DNA of 64,000 bases from Polyangiaceae bacterium. Its GTDB lineage: Bacteria > Myxococcota_A > Polyangia > Polyangiales > Polyangiaceae. The notes under the pieces are model-generated. The model was not told where the DNA came from and made no database searches. It saw only the letters and a list, made by a program, of their open reading frames with translations. Each line of letters starts with the position of its first letter. The stretch's first letter is position 1. The stretch spans positions 62,001 to 126,000 of the forward strand of contig JADJYE010000041.1 in the NCBI GenBank assembly GCA_016719945.1. The letters are read 5' to 3'. Below are positions 1-10,100 of this stretch, one piece after another. The position numbers and the translations under genes are program-made.

Positions 1-850
1 GCAGCGCCGCCGTCAGCACTCGCTTCGGGCCGAGCCGCTCGGGGAGCGAGCCGAACGCCACTCGGATGAAGACGGCCGCGACGGCGTAGGTGGTGAAGAA
101 GTCGCCGAGGCGCGCGATCGGGTGCGTGATGACGAACGTCTTCAGGAAGTTGAAGTGGGCGGCGAGGGCGACGGCGAAGCACAGGCCGCCGATCCACAAC
201 GGCAACAGGCTGCGGTCGACGACGGCGGACCACAGGCCGCGCGGAGGCTCACCTCGATCGCGATGGGGCTCGCTGAGGGGGAGCGACAGCGCGAGGGCCA
301 CGACGCTGGCGGCCGCGCCGGTCCAGAAGAGCGCCGAGTAGCTCGCGCGCGAGAGGATGGCGTCACCGAGCGCGCCGGCGATGGCCATCGGCAGCATGCC
401 CGACACGCCGAACAGGCCGATCCCTTCGATGCGCCGTGACGCAGGCACGATGTCGGCGGCGAACGCGAAGAGGGACGCGAAGAGCATCGCCTCGGACACG
501 CCGTGGGCGATGCGCACGACGTAGACGAGCGGCCCGAGGTCCCGCACGAGCAAATAGGCGGCGCAGGAGAGCGCCCCGAGCACTCCGCCGGCCCACACGA
601 CCGGGCGCCGGCCGCGCACGTCCATGACGCGGCCGAGCGGAGGCCGGCCGAGGATCGCCGCAAGGCTGGCGAGCCCCGACAGCACGCCGATGTCCAGCTC
701 CCTCGCGCCCAGGCCAGCGAGGAAGCCCGGCAGGTGAAGGAACAGATGGTACGAGAGCGCGTGCAGAAAGTGAGACGCGGACAGCAGGATGAACGTCTGC
801 GTGAGGAGCCGCTCGCGCGGGCGAGACTCGGGGCTCGCGCCTGCGGTCAC
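1..850 (-). CDS. MFS transporter (3' part beyond window)
   Basis: A major facilitator superfamily permease, reading leftwards and cut by the window edge after about 283 codons. The visible protein begins with a short cytoplasmic stretch and then shows a series of hydrophobic helices. The loop after the second helix contains GRPPLGRVMDVRGRRPVVW, the MFS motif A (G-x-x-x-D-x-x-G-R-R), which fixes the family. Substrate cannot be told. The GTG start at 850 overlaps the pdxJ stop as GTGA, so the two genes are probably translationally coupled. Family confident; specificity unknown. Confidence 0.85.
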   Translation of the reverse strand, partial: MTAGASPESRPRERLLTQTFILLSASHFLHALSYHLFLHLPGFLAGLGARELDIGVLSGLASLAAILGRPPLGRVMDVRGRRPVVWAGGVLGALSCAAYLLVRDLGPLVYVVRIAHGVSEAMLFASLFAFAADIVPASRRIEGIGLFGVSGMLPMAIAGALGDAILSRASYSALFWTGAAASVVALALSLPLSEPHRDRGEPPRGLWSAVVDRSLLPLWIGGLCFAVALAAHFNFLKTFVITHPIARLGDFFTTYAVAAVFIRVAFGSLPERLGPKRVLTAAL

Positions 851-1590
851 GCGAGGAAGGCGTGCCTGTCGATCGACGCCCGCAGCTGTCGCACGGCCTC
901 GGCCAGACCGAGGAAGACCGCGTCCGCGATCACCGAGTGGCCAATGTTGACCTCGGAGACACCCGGGATCGCGACGACGGAGCCGACGTTGTGGCGAGTC
1001 AGCCCGTGGCCGGCGGCGACCTCGAGGCCGAGCGAGCGGGCGAGCTCGGTCGCGCGGGCGAGCCGCTCGAGCTCGGTCCCGCGCTCGTGCTTCTTGCCGG
1101 GCTCGCACGCGTGGCAGTACTCGCCGGTGTGCAGCTCGACCTGCTCGGCGCCGAGCGCGTGCGCGAGCTGGACCGAGTCCTCGTCGGGGGCGATGAACAG
1201 GCTCGCGCGGATGCCGACCTTGCGGCACATCGAGACGAACGCCTCGACGGCGTCGCGCTGGCCGGCCACGTCCAGCCCTCCCTCGGTGGTGCGCTCTTGC
1301 CTGCGCTCGGGGACGAGCGTCACGGTGTCCGGCACCACGCGCTCGGCGATCTGCCGCATCTCGTCGGTCGCCGCGCACTCGAGGTTGAGGTGCGAGGTGA
1401 TGGAGGCGCGGAGACGCTCGACGTCATCGTCCTTGATGTGGCGTCGGTCCTCGCGGAGGTGCGCGGTGATGCCGTCGGCGCCGGCCGCCTCGCACACGTG
1501 CGCGGCGTAGATCGGGTCGGGGTAGCGGGTGCCGCGCGCGTTGCGCACGGTGGCGACGTGGTCGATGTTGACGTGCAGTCGGACAGGCAC
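847..1590 (-). CDS. pdxJ: Pyridoxine 5'-phosphate synthase PdxJ
   Basis: PdxJ condenses 1-deoxy-D-xylulose 5-phosphate with 3-amino-2-oxopropyl phosphate to pyridoxine 5'-phosphate, the ring-closing step of DXP-dependent vitamin B6 synthesis, in the cytoplasm. The 247-aa protein has the usual family length and begins with the hallmark LHVNIDHVATVRNARGT. It also has the conserved GADGITAHLREDRRHI block (residues 38-53), the NLECAAT strand, and AGHGLTRHNV and EVNIGHS near the C-terminus. The GTG start at 1590 has a GGGAG stretch upstream. It is the first gene of a two-gene minus-strand unit with the MFS permease, and is divergent from the P450 gene. Confidence 0.95.
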   Translation of the reverse strand: MPVRLHVNIDHVATVRNARGTRYPDPIYAAHVCEAAGADGITAHLREDRRHIKDDDVERLRASITSHLNLECAATDEMRQIAERVVPDTVTLVPERRQERTTEGGLDVAGQRDAVEAFVSMCRKVGIRASLFIAPDEDSVQLAHALGAEQVELHTGEYCHACEPGKKHERGTELERLARATELARSLGLEVAAGHGLTRHNVGSVVAIPGVSEVNIGHSVIADAVFLGLAEAVRQLRASIDRHAFLA

Positions 1591-1689
1591 GCACGCTCCC
1601 TTAGCACGGATCCCAGGCCTCGATCGCGCGCTTCAGGGGTGGCTCCAGCCGTCGTTGTGGCGCCGGCGCTGGCGGGGCACCATGCGCGC

Positions 1690-3120
1690 ATGAGGCTCGA
1701 GGATGTCCCCTCCGCCGGCTCTGCGGCGACGCAGCTTCGGTCGATGCGAAACGATCGCGTGCCGTCCCTCGTGTCGTTCACCGATCGCTTCGGCGACATC
1801 GCGCGGTTCTCGTTCGTGTTCGGCGACATCGTCATCGTCGCCTCGCCCGAGCTGGTGCACGACGTCCTGGTCACCCACGCAGGCTCGTTCCAGAAGTCGC
1901 CCATCCTGCGCTCGGCGCTGTTCCCGCTCGCGGGTGAGGGGCTGTTCACGAGCGAGGGTGAGCTGTGGAAGCGTCAGCGCCGCTTGATGGCTCCCCTCTT
2001 CCGGCAGCAAGGTATCGCCGCGTTCGGCGCCGACATGACCGGGTGCGCCGAGCGAGCGGTCGGCACCTGGAGAGACGGCGGCGTCGTGGATATGGCCCGC
2101 GAGACGACGCGGATCACCATGGCCGTCGCCGGCAAGACCCTGTTCGACACGGACACGTTCGACGACGCCGACGAGCTGGGCGAGGCCCTGACGACCGCCC
2201 TCGAGTGGGCTGGCGTCGAGTCGGCGAGCGCGTCGCTCATCGCGCAGGCGAGGGCTTCCATCGGCCTCGAGCTGCTCGCGGACCGGCTCCCGGACGCCCT
2301 CGCCGGCGCCGCTCGCCGCGCGGCGAATGGGCTGATCAAGCCGATCATGTGGCCGACGCGGCGCAACCGGGAGCTCAAGCAGGCGATCGCGCTGCTCGAC
2401 GAGCGCGTCGAGCGGATGATCTCGGAGCGGCGGTCGTCGGCGACGGGGCGGCGCGACCTGCTGAGCCTGCTGCTGTCGGCGCAGGACGACGACGGCCAGA
2501 AGATGAACGATCGCCAGGTCCGCGACGAGGTGCTCACCCTGTTCGTCGCGGGTCACGAGACGACGGCGAGCTCGCTCGCCTGGGCGCTGATGTTGCTCGC
2601 GGAGCATCCCGCGACCTACGCGGACGTGCGCGCCGAGGTCGACGCGCTAGGGCGCGTGCCGACGGCTGAAGATCTGCCGCGGCTCGAGCTGTGCTCCCGC
2701 GTGTTCAAGGAGTCGCTGCGCATCTACTCGCCGGTCTTCATGTTCGGGCGCGTCGCCGTCGAGGCCGTCTCGATCGGGCCGTACGAGGCGCCGAAGGGGA
2801 CGGTCGTGCTCGTCTCCCCGCTCGCGCTCCACCGTCGGCGCGAGACCTGGCCGGACCCCGAGCGCTTCGACCCCGGCCGCTTCACCCCCGAGCAGGAGGC
2901 GAAGCGGCACAAGAGCGCGTTCATCCCCTTCAGCGCCGGGCCGCGCACGTGCATCGGCAACCACTTCGCGCTGATGGAGGGGCCGCTGGTGCTGGCGACC
3001 CTGCTGTACCACGCCGACGTCGAGCTCGCGCCAGGCGCGCGCGTCGAGCCCGAGGCGTACGCGACCCTCAGGCCGAAGGGGCTCATGATGCGGGTGAAGC
3101 TGCGAGCCCCTGCGTCGTGA
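1690..3120 (+). CDS. Cytochrome P450
   Basis: A 476-aa soluble P450 haem-thiolate monooxygenase; the substrate is not evident. All hallmarks are present: the I-helix oxygen-activation motif AGHETT at residues 287-292, the K-helix ExxR (E341-S-L-R344), and the haem loop FSAGPRTCIG with the axial cysteine C421. The open frame extends far upstream, antisense to pdxJ, but homology begins only near here. An ATG eight bases upstream (1682) stops after three codons, so ATG 1690 is the sensible start. The TGA at 3118-3120 overlaps the GTG start of the following peptidase gene. No ferredoxin or reductase partner is adjacent. Confidence 0.9.
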   Translation: MRLEDVPSAGSAATQLRSMRNDRVPSLVSFTDRFGDIARFSFVFGDIVIVASPELVHDVLVTHAGSFQKSPILRSALFPLAGEGLFTSEGELWKRQRRLMAPLFRQQGIAAFGADMTGCAERAVGTWRDGGVVDMARETTRITMAVAGKTLFDTDTFDDADELGEALTTALEWAGVESASASLIAQARASIGLELLADRLPDALAGAARRAANGLIKPIMWPTRRNRELKQAIALLDERVERMISERRSSATGRRDLLSLLLSAQDDDGQKMNDRQVRDEVLTLFVAGHETTASSLAWALMLLAEHPATYADVRAEVDALGRVPTAEDLPRLELCSRVFKESLRIYSPVFMFGRVAVEAVSIGPYEAPKGTVVLVSPLALHRRRETWPDPERFDPGRFTPEQEAKRHKSAFIPFSAGPRTCIGNHFALMEGPLVLATLLYHADVELAPGARVEPEAYATLRPKGLMMRVKLRAPAS

Positions 3121-4622
3121 GCGGTCCAAGGGAAGCGCTGGTTGAGCGCGCGGCTGCAGTCGTTCCTTCGTGGGCGGTCCTGGCTGGCGCGGGGCTGGTG
3201 GTCGCTCAGACAGCGTTAGCACAGGTGCTCCCAACCCTTTGGTACGTGACACGGCAGCTTCGGCGGGCGCGCCAAGCGCCGGAAGCGCCGTGGTTCGTCC
3301 GCGCCGGCTCGATCTTCGCTGCGCGAGCCGGCGTTCGTATGGTCGTCATCGGCGCTGGTGGTTTCATTTGGCTGGGCCGAGCGCTGAGTGCGGGGCTGGC
3401 CGATCGGACCGGACTCGCAGCGGCGCTTGCGACGACGGTCGTGCTGGGACTCATCTTCACCCACCAGATCGACGCGGTCGGGCTGCGCCGGACCGCGCCG
3501 TGGGCCTGGGTTCGACATTGTTCTTCTCATCTGCTCATGCACGACTCGCATCGGCTGGCGCTGGTCGTCTTGCTGCTCTCAGTACCCGCAGCCTTTGGCA
3601 TTTGGGCAGGCCTGGTCGTCGGCGTGGGGGCGTTTCTGTCGAGCTATCTGGTCAGCCTCAAGTTCATGCGCCGGCTCGGGCTGGTCGTGGCTGCGCCAGA
3701 GCACTTACGAGGGCTGGTCTCCCGCGCCGCAAACCAAGCGGGGGTTGCATCTCCCGACGTCGTCATCGTCCCTTCGCCTTACGCGAACGCGTTCGCGACT
3801 CGCGGGACCGTCGGGTTCACGCAACGTGCGATCGACATCCTTGACGATCAACAGCTCGAGGCCCTTGCAGCCCACGAAATCGCACACGCCACTGAGCCAC
3901 GGAAGTTCGTGGCCGTTCGCGTCATGGGGCGGCTCCTCCAGATCGTCCCTGTTGCGCTCGCGAAGGCCTTTGCCGGGCCGCTGATGTGGCTCATCGCGTT
4001 CGTCCTCGGGTGGGCGTTCCAAGTGGCTGTCCAGAGACGCCTCATCGTGCTCGAGCGCCAGGCCGATGCCGCGGCGACACGGCACGATGCCCCCTCGTAC
4101 TGCAGCGCGCTCGAGGCCCTGTACCGAGACAACCTGATCCCGCCCACGGCTCGTGGGGCGGGGACTCACCCCACCCTCGATGAGCGCCTGAGCGCCGCCG
4201 GGGCGCCCCCTGTCGTCGCCCCTCCATCCACGCCACAACGTGTCGATGCGGCCGGCGGCGCACTTGGCGCCGCATTTCTGCTCACTCTCGCGATCCAGTG
4301 GCTCACTCCGCAGACTCTGCGAGCCGTGGGCGGGGAAGGCGCCGCGGACATGGGCGTCGTGGCGAGCGGAGCACACCCCCATGCTTTGCTGGTGCTCGCG
4401 AAGGTACGGGGCCGCGCGGGTCACACCGAAGACACCATCATGCTGCTCCGAGCGGTGCTTGCACAAGACCCTGGCTACGAGCCCGCCCGAAGGGATCTCG
4501 TTTACGCGCTCACCTCGATCGGACGATGCCAAGAGGCCGAGGACGCTGCCGCGAGCATCCATCACCCTGAGCGATCTTCGGAGGCGAGGCGCCTCGTGGC
4601 GGATTGTCGTGCAGCGCCGTGA
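3117..4622 (+). CDS. Membrane-bound M48-family metallopeptidase with TPR-like tail
   Basis: A 501-aa zinc metallopeptidase of the M48 (HtpX/Ste24-like) type. Several hydrophobic segments occupy roughly residues 15-190. The zinc motif is HEIAH at 253-257, and the third ligand is probably E313 in ERQAD. A further hydrophobic helix lies near residue 385. The last 90 residues contain a TPR-like pair (AEDAAASIHHPERSSEARR). The GTG start overlaps the P450 stop (GTGA), implying coupled translation. Base composition is slightly less GC-rich than that of the P450 gene. Likely role: quality control or processing of membrane proteins (family inference); the substrate is unknown. Confidence 0.85.
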   Translation: MSGPREALVERAAAVVPSWAVLAGAGLVVAQTALAQVLPTLWYVTRQLRRARQAPEAPWFVRAGSIFAARAGVRMVVIGAGGFIWLGRALSAGLADRTGLAAALATTVVLGLIFTHQIDAVGLRRTAPWAWVRHCSSHLLMHDSHRLALVVLLLSVPAAFGIWAGLVVGVGAFLSSYLVSLKFMRRLGLVVAAPEHLRGLVSRAANQAGVASPDVVIVPSPYANAFATRGTVGFTQRAIDILDDQQLEALAAHEIAHATEPRKFVAVRVMGRLLQIVPVALAKAFAGPLMWLIAFVLGWAFQVAVQRRLIVLERQADAAATRHDAPSYCSALEALYRDNLIPPTARGAGTHPTLDERLSAAGAPPVVAPPSTPQRVDAAGGALGAAFLLTLAIQWLTPQTLRAVGGEGAADMGVVASGAHPHALLVLAKVRGRAGHTEDTIMLLRAVLAQDPGYEPARRDLVYALTSIGRCQEAEDAAASIHHPERSSEARRLVADCRAAP

Positions 4623-4625
4623 GCC

Positions 4626-5171
4626 TCAGCCGTACCAGACCTTCACGACGGTGACCTCTGCTGGCCCCTTGGGGCGCTGCACGAGCGCAGAGTCGCCCTC
4701 CGCCTTGCCGAGCAGCGCTTGCGCCACGGGTGAGCGGATACTGATCTTCTTGGCGGCCAGGTCGGTCTCGTCGGTGCCGACGATCCGATAGGTCGACTCA
4801 TTGCCGTCTTCGTCTTCGATGGTGAACCAGGCGCCGAAGTAGACCTTGCCGAGCTGCTCCTGCGAGGGCACGACGACCGTCACGGCGTCGAGGCGACGGG
4901 TGAGGAAGCGGATCTTCTTGTCGATCTCGCGCAGCTTCTTCTTGCCGTAGATGTACTCGGCGTTCTCGCTGCGATCGCCCTGGGCCGCGGCGACGGAGAC
5001 CTCCTCGGTGACGCGTGGCCGCTCGACCTTCCACAGCCGGTCGAGCTCGGCCTTCAGCGCGTTGAACCCCTCGAGCGTGATGTGGTTGCCGCCCTTCTGC
5101 GCGGCAGGCGCGGGGGCGTCGTCGTCCTCGTCGTCGTCGCCCTCGGGCTCTTTGACGAACGCCTTCGACAC
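4626..5171 (-). CDS. greB: Transcript cleavage factor, GreA/GreB family
   Basis: A 181-aa Gre factor that would rescue backtracked RNA polymerase by stimulating RNA cleavage through the secondary channel. It keeps the coiled-coil hallmark GDRSENAEYIYGKKKLREID, with the tip acidic residues, and a C-terminal FKBP-like domain ending in SPVAQALLGKAEGD. The first 35 residues form an extra acidic region (EGDDDEDDD) that is absent from typical 158-aa Gre proteins. The GTG at 5171 was chosen because it directly follows the htpG stop (one base between) and begins the SKAFVKEP sequence. GreB rather than GreA is a judgement from YIYGKKKLREID. Confidence 0.88.
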   Translation of the reverse strand: MSKAFVKEPEGDDDEDDDAPAPAAQKGGNHITLEGFNALKAELDRLWKVERPRVTEEVSVAAAQGDRSENAEYIYGKKKLREIDKKIRFLTRRLDAVTVVVPSQEQLGKVYFGAWFTIEDEDGNESTYRIVGTDETDLAAKKISIRSPVAQALLGKAEGDSALVQRPKGPAEVTVVKVWYG

Positions 5172-5172
5172 G

Positions 5173-7062
5173 TCACGTCCCCGCCGCGGCGGACCTCGTG
5201 GCCTCGGCGAGCAGATCCTGAAGGCGCCGGACGAGCCGCGCAGGATCCTCGACCACACCCTCCGCGAGGAGCGCCTGGTCGTAGAGCGTCTCCGCGAACG
5301 CGTTGATGCGCTCCGAGCCCATCTCCTTCAGCGCCAGCGCCGCGAGGTTCTTCACGACCGGGTGACTCGGGTTGATCTCGAGGATGCGCTTCTTCTCCTG
5401 CGCGCGCTCGTCCATCATCCTCATGATGCGCTCCATGTTGGCGCCGGGATCTCCCTCGTCGGAGACGAGGCAGCTGGCGCTGTCGGTGAGGCGCTTGGAG
5501 AAGCGGACGTCCTTCACCCGGGCCCCGAGCGCCTGCTTGATCGCGGCGAGCGCCGGCTGCAGATCGGCCGTGTCGCTCGCCGACTCGCCGAGGTCGACGT
5601 CGCCGTGCGCGATGCTCTTCAGGCGGCGTTTGTCGAACTCGGGCGAGCTCTGCACCACCCACTCGTCGATGGGATCCGTGAGCAGCAGGACGTCGTAGCC
5701 CTTCTTCCTGAAGGCCTCGAGGTGCGGGCTCGACTCGACGGCCTGCCGGCCGACGCCCGTGAGGTAGTAGATGTCCTTCTGATCCTCGGGCATCGCCTGG
5801 ACGTAGGCGGTCAGGGAGGTGAGCTGCCCCGTGGGGGTCTTGAGGGACTCGAACCGGCACAGCTCGAGGATGGCGTCCTTGTTCTTCCAGTCGACGCTGA
5901 CGCCCTCCTTGAGGACCTTGCCGAACATGCGCCAGAAGCGGGCGTACTTCTCGGGGTCGGACTCGGCGAGATCCTTCAGCGCCTTGAGGACCTGCTTCTC
6001 GATCATCGACTGGATCTGGGAGAGCGCCCGGCTCTCTTGCAGCATCTCGCGAGAGACGTTGAGGCTCAGATCTTCCGAGTCGACCACGCCGCGCGCGAAG
6101 CGCAGCCACACCAGCGTGAGGCGATCGCAGCTCTCGATGATCAGCACACGCTTCGCGTACAGCCGGAGGCTGGTGCGCTCCTTCTGGAAGAGGTCGAACG
6201 GGGGCTTTTCGGGGACGTAGACCAGCGCTTGGAACTGGACGGGGGCGTCGACCGCGAAGTGGATGGTGAGCAGCGGGGCGTCGCCGCCCGAGCCTCCCGT
6301 CAGGTGCTTGAAGAAGTGCTGGTGCTGCTCCTCGGTGACCTGGCTCTTGGGCAGAGACCAGAGCGCGACGGGCTGGTTCGCCCGCTCGCCGTCGATGAGG
6401 ATGGGGAAGCCGACGAAGTCGCTGTAACGGTTGACGACGTCCTTCAGGCGCCACGCCCGGGCGTAGTCCTTGTGCTCGTCCTTCAGGTGGAGCGTGATCG
6501 TGGTGCCCGGCGCGGACCGCTCGCCCGGCAACACCGTGAAGGTGCCGCTGCCCGTCGAACGCCAAATCACCGGCTCGCTGCCCGCCTTCATGCTGCGGGT
6601 GCTCACGTCGACGCGCGAAGCGACCATGAACGCGGAGTAGAAGCCGACGCCGAACTGCCCGATCAGCCGCAGCGCGTCGTCCTTCTGTTTGCCCTTGATG
6701 AGCTCGGAGTACTGCTCGAGGAAGGCGTTCGAGCCGCTCTTCGCGATCGTGCCGAGGTGCTCGATCACCTCGTCGCGGGTCATCCCGATCCCGTTGTCGG
6801 CGATGGTGACCGTGTGGGCCTCCTCGTCGACCGAGATCTCGATGCAGGGCTCACCCTCCTGCTTGTTCGCGTCGGCGTGGGTGAGCTGGAAGAACCGGGC
6901 CTTGTCGAGCGCGTCGGACGCGTTCGACACCAGCTCGCGGAGGAAGACCTCTTTGTTGGCGTAGAGCGAGTCGATGACCAGGGCGAGGACCTTCTGGACC
7001 TCGGCCTGGAAGGGCAGCTCGACCGCCGGGGGTGTCGTCGTCGCTTCGGCTTCGTTCGTCAT
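5173..7062 (-). CDS. htpG: Molecular chaperone HtpG (Hsp90)
   Basis: A 629-aa bacterial Hsp90 of standard length; an ATP-driven cytoplasmic dimeric chaperone. The N-terminal GHKL ATPase shows ELVSNASDALDKARF, DNGIGMTRDEV and the lid GQFGVGFYSAFM. The middle domain has the catalytic-arginine region NVSREMLQ, and the C-terminal dimerisation region ends near LRRLQDLLAEA. It is followed one base later by the gre gene, so the two are very probably co-transcribed. About 70 bp separate it from the zinc-ribbon/TPR gene upstream on the same strand. Confidence 0.96.
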   Translation of the reverse strand: MTNEAEATTTPPAVELPFQAEVQKVLALVIDSLYANKEVFLRELVSNASDALDKARFFQLTHADANKQEGEPCIEISVDEEAHTVTIADNGIGMTRDEVIEHLGTIAKSGSNAFLEQYSELIKGKQKDDALRLIGQFGVGFYSAFMVASRVDVSTRSMKAGSEPVIWRSTGSGTFTVLPGERSAPGTTITLHLKDEHKDYARAWRLKDVVNRYSDFVGFPILIDGERANQPVALWSLPKSQVTEEQHQHFFKHLTGGSGGDAPLLTIHFAVDAPVQFQALVYVPEKPPFDLFQKERTSLRLYAKRVLIIESCDRLTLVWLRFARGVVDSEDLSLNVSREMLQESRALSQIQSMIEKQVLKALKDLAESDPEKYARFWRMFGKVLKEGVSVDWKNKDAILELCRFESLKTPTGQLTSLTAYVQAMPEDQKDIYYLTGVGRQAVESSPHLEAFRKKGYDVLLLTDPIDEWVVQSSPEFDKRRLKSIAHGDVDLGESASDTADLQPALAAIKQALGARVKDVRFSKRLTDSASCLVSDEGDPGANMERIMRMMDERAQEKKRILEINPSHPVVKNLAALALKEMGSERINAFAETLYDQALLAEGVVEDPARLVRRLQDLLAEATRSAAAGT

Positions 7063-7132
7063 GGCTCCGGCCCACAGGAGTGGATCCGGTGCCAGACGAT
7101 TGCAAGGGTGAGTTGCGCGGGCGAACGCCCGG

Positions 7133-10100
7133 CTACGGCGCGCCCAGCTTCTGAGAGCACTGATCGAGCAGCCGCTGGGCGTCGCCGCGGTACGCGTCCT
7201 CGGTGGGCGCGAGCCGCAGGTACTCCTTCAGGTTGGCGGCGCACTTGTCTTTGGTGGCGACGCCGTAGCTCTCGCCGAGCTTGAGGTGCGCCATATAGAG
7301 CCAGCCGGGGCGGGGGTCCTTGGTCTGACCGAGCTCGATCGCCTTCTCGATCTCCGGAATGGCGCCCTTCAGGTCGCCACGGCGCTCGAGCAGGACGCCG
7401 AGCTTGTAGTGCCAGTCGGGGACGTTGGGGTTGCCCTCGATCGCCTTGCGCCAGGCCTCTTCGGACTTCGTCGCGTTGTTCTGGTCTTCGTAGCAGAGCG
7501 CGAGCGTGGCGTAGGCCTCGTACCGGCTCTTGCGCCGCTCCAGCGCGGTCTCGAGATCTCGGATCGCGTCGAGCGTGCGCCCCTGCTTCTGCAACAGCAC
7601 GCCACGCTGCCAATACGCGTCGCCGAGCGTCGGATCGAGCTCGAGCGACCTGGCGAGGGAGTCGCGGGCGATGTCGAACTGGCCGGCTTCGTTCGCCGCC
7701 CAGCCGACGTAGAGGTGATATTCGGCGCGGTTGCCGTCGATGTCGACGGCGCGCTTGAGGTAGCGGATGGCCTCGTTGAGGTTCGAGCCGGACAGCAGCA
7801 TCGCGCGGCCGAGGAAGTGGTTGGCCTCCGCCGAGTTCTGCCGCTCTCTCAGGACGTCCTTCAGGAGCGGCTCGGCCTGCTTCACGGCGCCCGCCGCGAC
7901 CTGGGTCGAGCCGATGCGGAGCTTCAGATCGATGTCGTTGGGCGCCTTCTGGAGGGCCTGCTCGTACATCTTGAGCGCCTCGTCGGGCTTGCCGGTCTCT
8001 TCGTAGTAGAGGCCCCGCTCGAGCGACAGGCCGGGGTACTCGGGTTCGATCTCCGCCACCTTGTTGAAGACGGCGTTGGCCTCGTCGAACTTGCGCATGC
8101 GGCGCAGCGCGACGCCGAGCGCGAAGCGCGTGGCGAGATCGCCGGGGTTGCGCTTGAGGGCTTCCTCGTATTGGCCCTTCGCTTCCTGGAAGTTGCCGGA
8201 CTGAAGCGCCACGTCGCCACGGGCTCGCGACAGCTCCGGGCTGTCCGGGAACTTGGCGGCGGCCTCGGAGAGCTTCTTCGACGCGTCGTCGGCGCGGGCC
8301 GACGAGGCCATCAAGGTGGAGATCGCGACGTAGGCAGGGACGGCGAGATCCGCCGTCTTCGCCTTCTCGATCGCCGCGAGGTAGAACGCCTCGGCGTCCT
8401 TGCGCTGGCCGAGCGACTCGCTCACGCGGCCGAGCCAGTAGTCGACCCGCGCGTCGGTCGCGTGCGTCGGTTGGAGCTTGGCGAGGTGGTCCTTGGCTTC
8501 CTTGAACCGCTCGAGCGAGATCCAGGTCTTCGCGATGCCGATCTTCGCGTCGAGGTTGTCCGCGTCGGCCTTCACGGCGGAGTCGAAGCTCGCGTCCGCG
8601 TTGGAGAACCGGCCAGAGCGGTAGAACAGCTCGCCGCGGCCGACCAGGGCGGGCACCGCCTGCGGGTTGAGCTTGAGCGCCTCGTCGAAGGCCTCCTGGC
8701 TGAGGGAGATCTTGGACGCGGCGAGCTGGATCTTGCCGACCAAGACGTACGCGTCGACGAGCTCGGTCTGGCTCGCGCCACCGCGGATGGTCTGGTCCTT
8801 GGTGACCTGGGTGAGCAGCTCGAGGGCCTCGCCGTCGCGGCCCTGGGCCGAAGCCACGGTCGCCAGCAGGATCCGCGCGCCAGCGTGGCTCTTGGACGCC
8901 TCGAGGACGCTCTTCGCCGTCGCTTCGACCTCGGCGCTCTTGCCGAGGGCCATCTGCGCGCGCGCGAGCCCGAACAGCGTGCGCGCCGACTTGTGAGCGT
9001 TCACCGCTCGCGTGAACGACGCGAGCGCCTGCTCCGGCTCCTTCGCGATGAGGTCGATCTCCCCGGCGAGGACCGAGGCGTCGATGTCGTCGGCGCTCTT
9101 GGACTGGACCTGCTCGAGCGTCTGCTTTGCGCGCGCGAGGTTGCCCGCGAGCACGTCCTCCGCTGCGCTCGCGAGCAGATCGGGGACGGTCCCGCGCCCC
9201 CGGGTGGTCTTGTCGAAGAGGGTCTTCGCGTTCGCCTCGGTCGCCCCGTCGCGGCCGAAGCGCACGCACCGCATGTAGTGCACGAAGGCCGCGTACGCCG
9301 CCGTGTCTTGGTGGCGGTCGCGCTCCGTGTGAATCGAGGCCGCCTTGGTGGTCGCGTCGGTCGCCGTCGTGAGCGTGTCCTCGTCGAGGAGCGCTTGCGT
9401 GTCCTTGCGGAGATCTGCGAGCGCAGCGTCGAACTTGTCCTGGTTCAGGTAGTCGGTGATGGCGTTGAGCCCGAACGGGCCGACGGAGGGGATGAGCGCC
9501 GTCACCAGGCCCGTCACGCCCAAGACCGCGATGACCCCGGCGGCGATCTTCAGCCCGTACGACTTCTTCGGCGGGCCCTCGTCCTCGTCGGCGGCGCGCG
9601 GCTTCGGCTGCCGCAGGGCAGGCCCGCCTCCGGGCGCGCCGTCGAGATCGACCTCGCCCCCGACTCCGCCGTGCTCCATGACGGACGTGCCGCCGCCGCC
9701 GCCCGGGCCCTCGACGAGGTCGAAGCCCAGGTCGTCGCCACCCATGCCGCCGCCACCACCTCCCGGGAGATCGAAGGCCGAGCCGGCTTCGAACTGCGAG
9801 TGTGGGTGACCGCCTTGGGAGCCGACCACGGGCAGGCCCGAGTGCGACATCCCGCTCGAGCCGACGATGGGCAGACCGCTTGACGACATCGACGGCAAGC
9901 CGGCGCCCCCCGTCATGGGAAACCCGGCGCCGCCCGACATCGGAAGCCCGGCCCCGCCGGCGGCTTGGGGGTAACCCGCGGCGCCAGCAGACATGGGCAG
10001 GCCACCGCTGCTCGACATGGGCAGGCCACCGCTGCTGGTCATGGGTAGGCCACCGCTGCTGGTCATCGGCAGGCCACCGCTGCTGGTCATCGGCAGGCCG

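Noticed and set aside
862..1689. Upstream extension of the P450 reading frame
   Set aside because: It is antisense to pdxJ, Arg/Asp/Val-rich, and has no P450 homology; the family begins near ATG 1690.
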